A DNA stretch of 64,000 nucleotides from the NCBI RefSeq assembly GCF_000473065.1, contig NZ_AXAZ01000014.1, positions 1 through 64,000 on the forward strand, given 5' to 3'. Below the pieces are notes generated by a model that searched no databases, was not told the origin of the DNA, and worked only from the letters and a program-made list of their open reading frames with translations. Shown piece after piece: positions 63,675 to 64,000 of this stretch. Source of the DNA: Bradyrhizobium sp. WSM1743 (GTDB lineage: Bacteria; Pseudomonadota; Alphaproteobacteria; Rhizobiales; Xanthobacteraceae). Each line of letters opens with the position of its first letter. Positions within the stretch are counted from its first letter, which is position 1. Position numbers and translations under genes: made by a program.

Positions 63675-64000
63675 ATGTCGCTGATCGACCTCGCCAACCC
63701 CACGCGGTTCCTCGCGCTGACAGCGCGGGTGTTGCCGTGGCTCGCGGCCACGACCGTCATCCTGCTCACCATCGGCCTTTATCAATCCGCATACGCGCCG
63801 GACGACTATCAGCAGGGCGCGACCGTCAAGATCATGTTCATCCACGTGCCCAATGCCTGGCTGTCGATGTTCGTCTGGGGCGTGATGAGCATCGCATCAT
63901 TGGGCACCCTGGTGTGGCGGCATCCGCTCGCCGACGTCGCGGCGAAAGCGGCAGCGCCGATCGGCGCCGCCTTCACCTTCCTCGCGCTGCTCACGGGCTC
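63675..64000 (+). CDS. ccmC: Haem exporter protein CcmC (truncated by window end)
   Basis: The first 108 codons of CcmC, which loads haem onto CcmE. MSLIDLANPTRFLALTARVL starts it; helices near 18-38, 60-80 and 95-108 are in view, and VKIMFIHVPNAWLSMFVWG is the family-typical first haem-side segment. The tryptophan-rich WWD domain lies beyond the window. ATG 63675. Confidence 0.95.
   Translation, partial: MSLIDLANPTRFLALTARVLPWLAATTVILLTIGLYQSAYAPDDYQQGATVKIMFIHVPNAWLSMFVWGVMSIASLGTLVWRHPLADVAAKAAAPIGAAFTFLALLTG

Overview
The window is high-GC alphaproteobacterial chromosome, most likely Bradyrhizobium or a close relative. Support comes from gene order (rplU-rpmA / obgE / proBA-nadD-rsfS-rlmH-ctpA; atpHAGDC; a mdh-sucCDAB-lpd TCA cluster; acnA divergent from ccmABC), from TTG/GTG starts, and from many dispersed palindromic intergenic repeats. 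No species call is possible from the sequence alone.

Layout. 1-3272 looks like accessory DNA: the start of an IS transposase, an orphan GAF-PAS histidine kinase, and almost a kilobase with no convincing gene ending at a tRNA-Ser(CGA). Short GGGGCTAC repeats beside the tRNA 3' end suggest an old integration boundary. 3.6-7.1 kb holds an epoxide-hydrolase-like enzyme, a ROK-type sugar kinase whose motifs are in circularly permuted order, and the ribosomal genes rplU-rpmA. 7.2-16.3 kb has a GNAT, a DMT exporter, a MaoC dehydratase, a Clp-N/ClpS fusion protein, obgE, and a small cargo (phosphonate/sulfate ester hydrolase, unknown protein, TctC-type binding protein) before proB. 16.5-22.4 kb is the compact proA-nadD-rsfS-rlmH-envC-like-ctpA run, followed to 24.9 kb by a divergent deacetylase and two RppH-like Nudix genes. 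25-32 kb, on the minus strand, is a membrane-anchored class III cyclase and the F1 ATP synthase operon. 32.6-38.2 kb has RlpA, PriA, XerC and two small membrane proteins. 38.2-50.2 kb, minus strand, is the TCA operon (mdh, sucC, DUF1579-like, sucD, sucA, sucB, SDR, lpdA) with zapE upstream. 50.4-58.8 kb has thpR, the divergent tesA-like / ybbA-ybbP-like set, a Bax-inhibitor protein, a GNAT, DUF2794 and DUF1223 proteins, and a possible structured RNA. 59-64 kb is acnA and the start of the ccm haem-export operon, cut off in ccmC.

Function. Most of the window is core metabolism and growth: ATP synthesis, the oxoglutarate-to-malate arm of the TCA cycle, proline synthesis, NAD synthesis, ribosome assembly and silencing, replication restart, chromosome dimer resolution, envelope remodelling and cytochrome c maturation. 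The most unusual proteins are the permuted ROK kinase, the Clp-N/ClpS fusion, and the cyclase with three C-terminal Cys-pair repeats. Palindromic repeats have repeatedly landed inside operons (atpA/atpG, atpD/atpC, sucA/sucB, ccmA/ccmB) and between the two Nudix paralogues.
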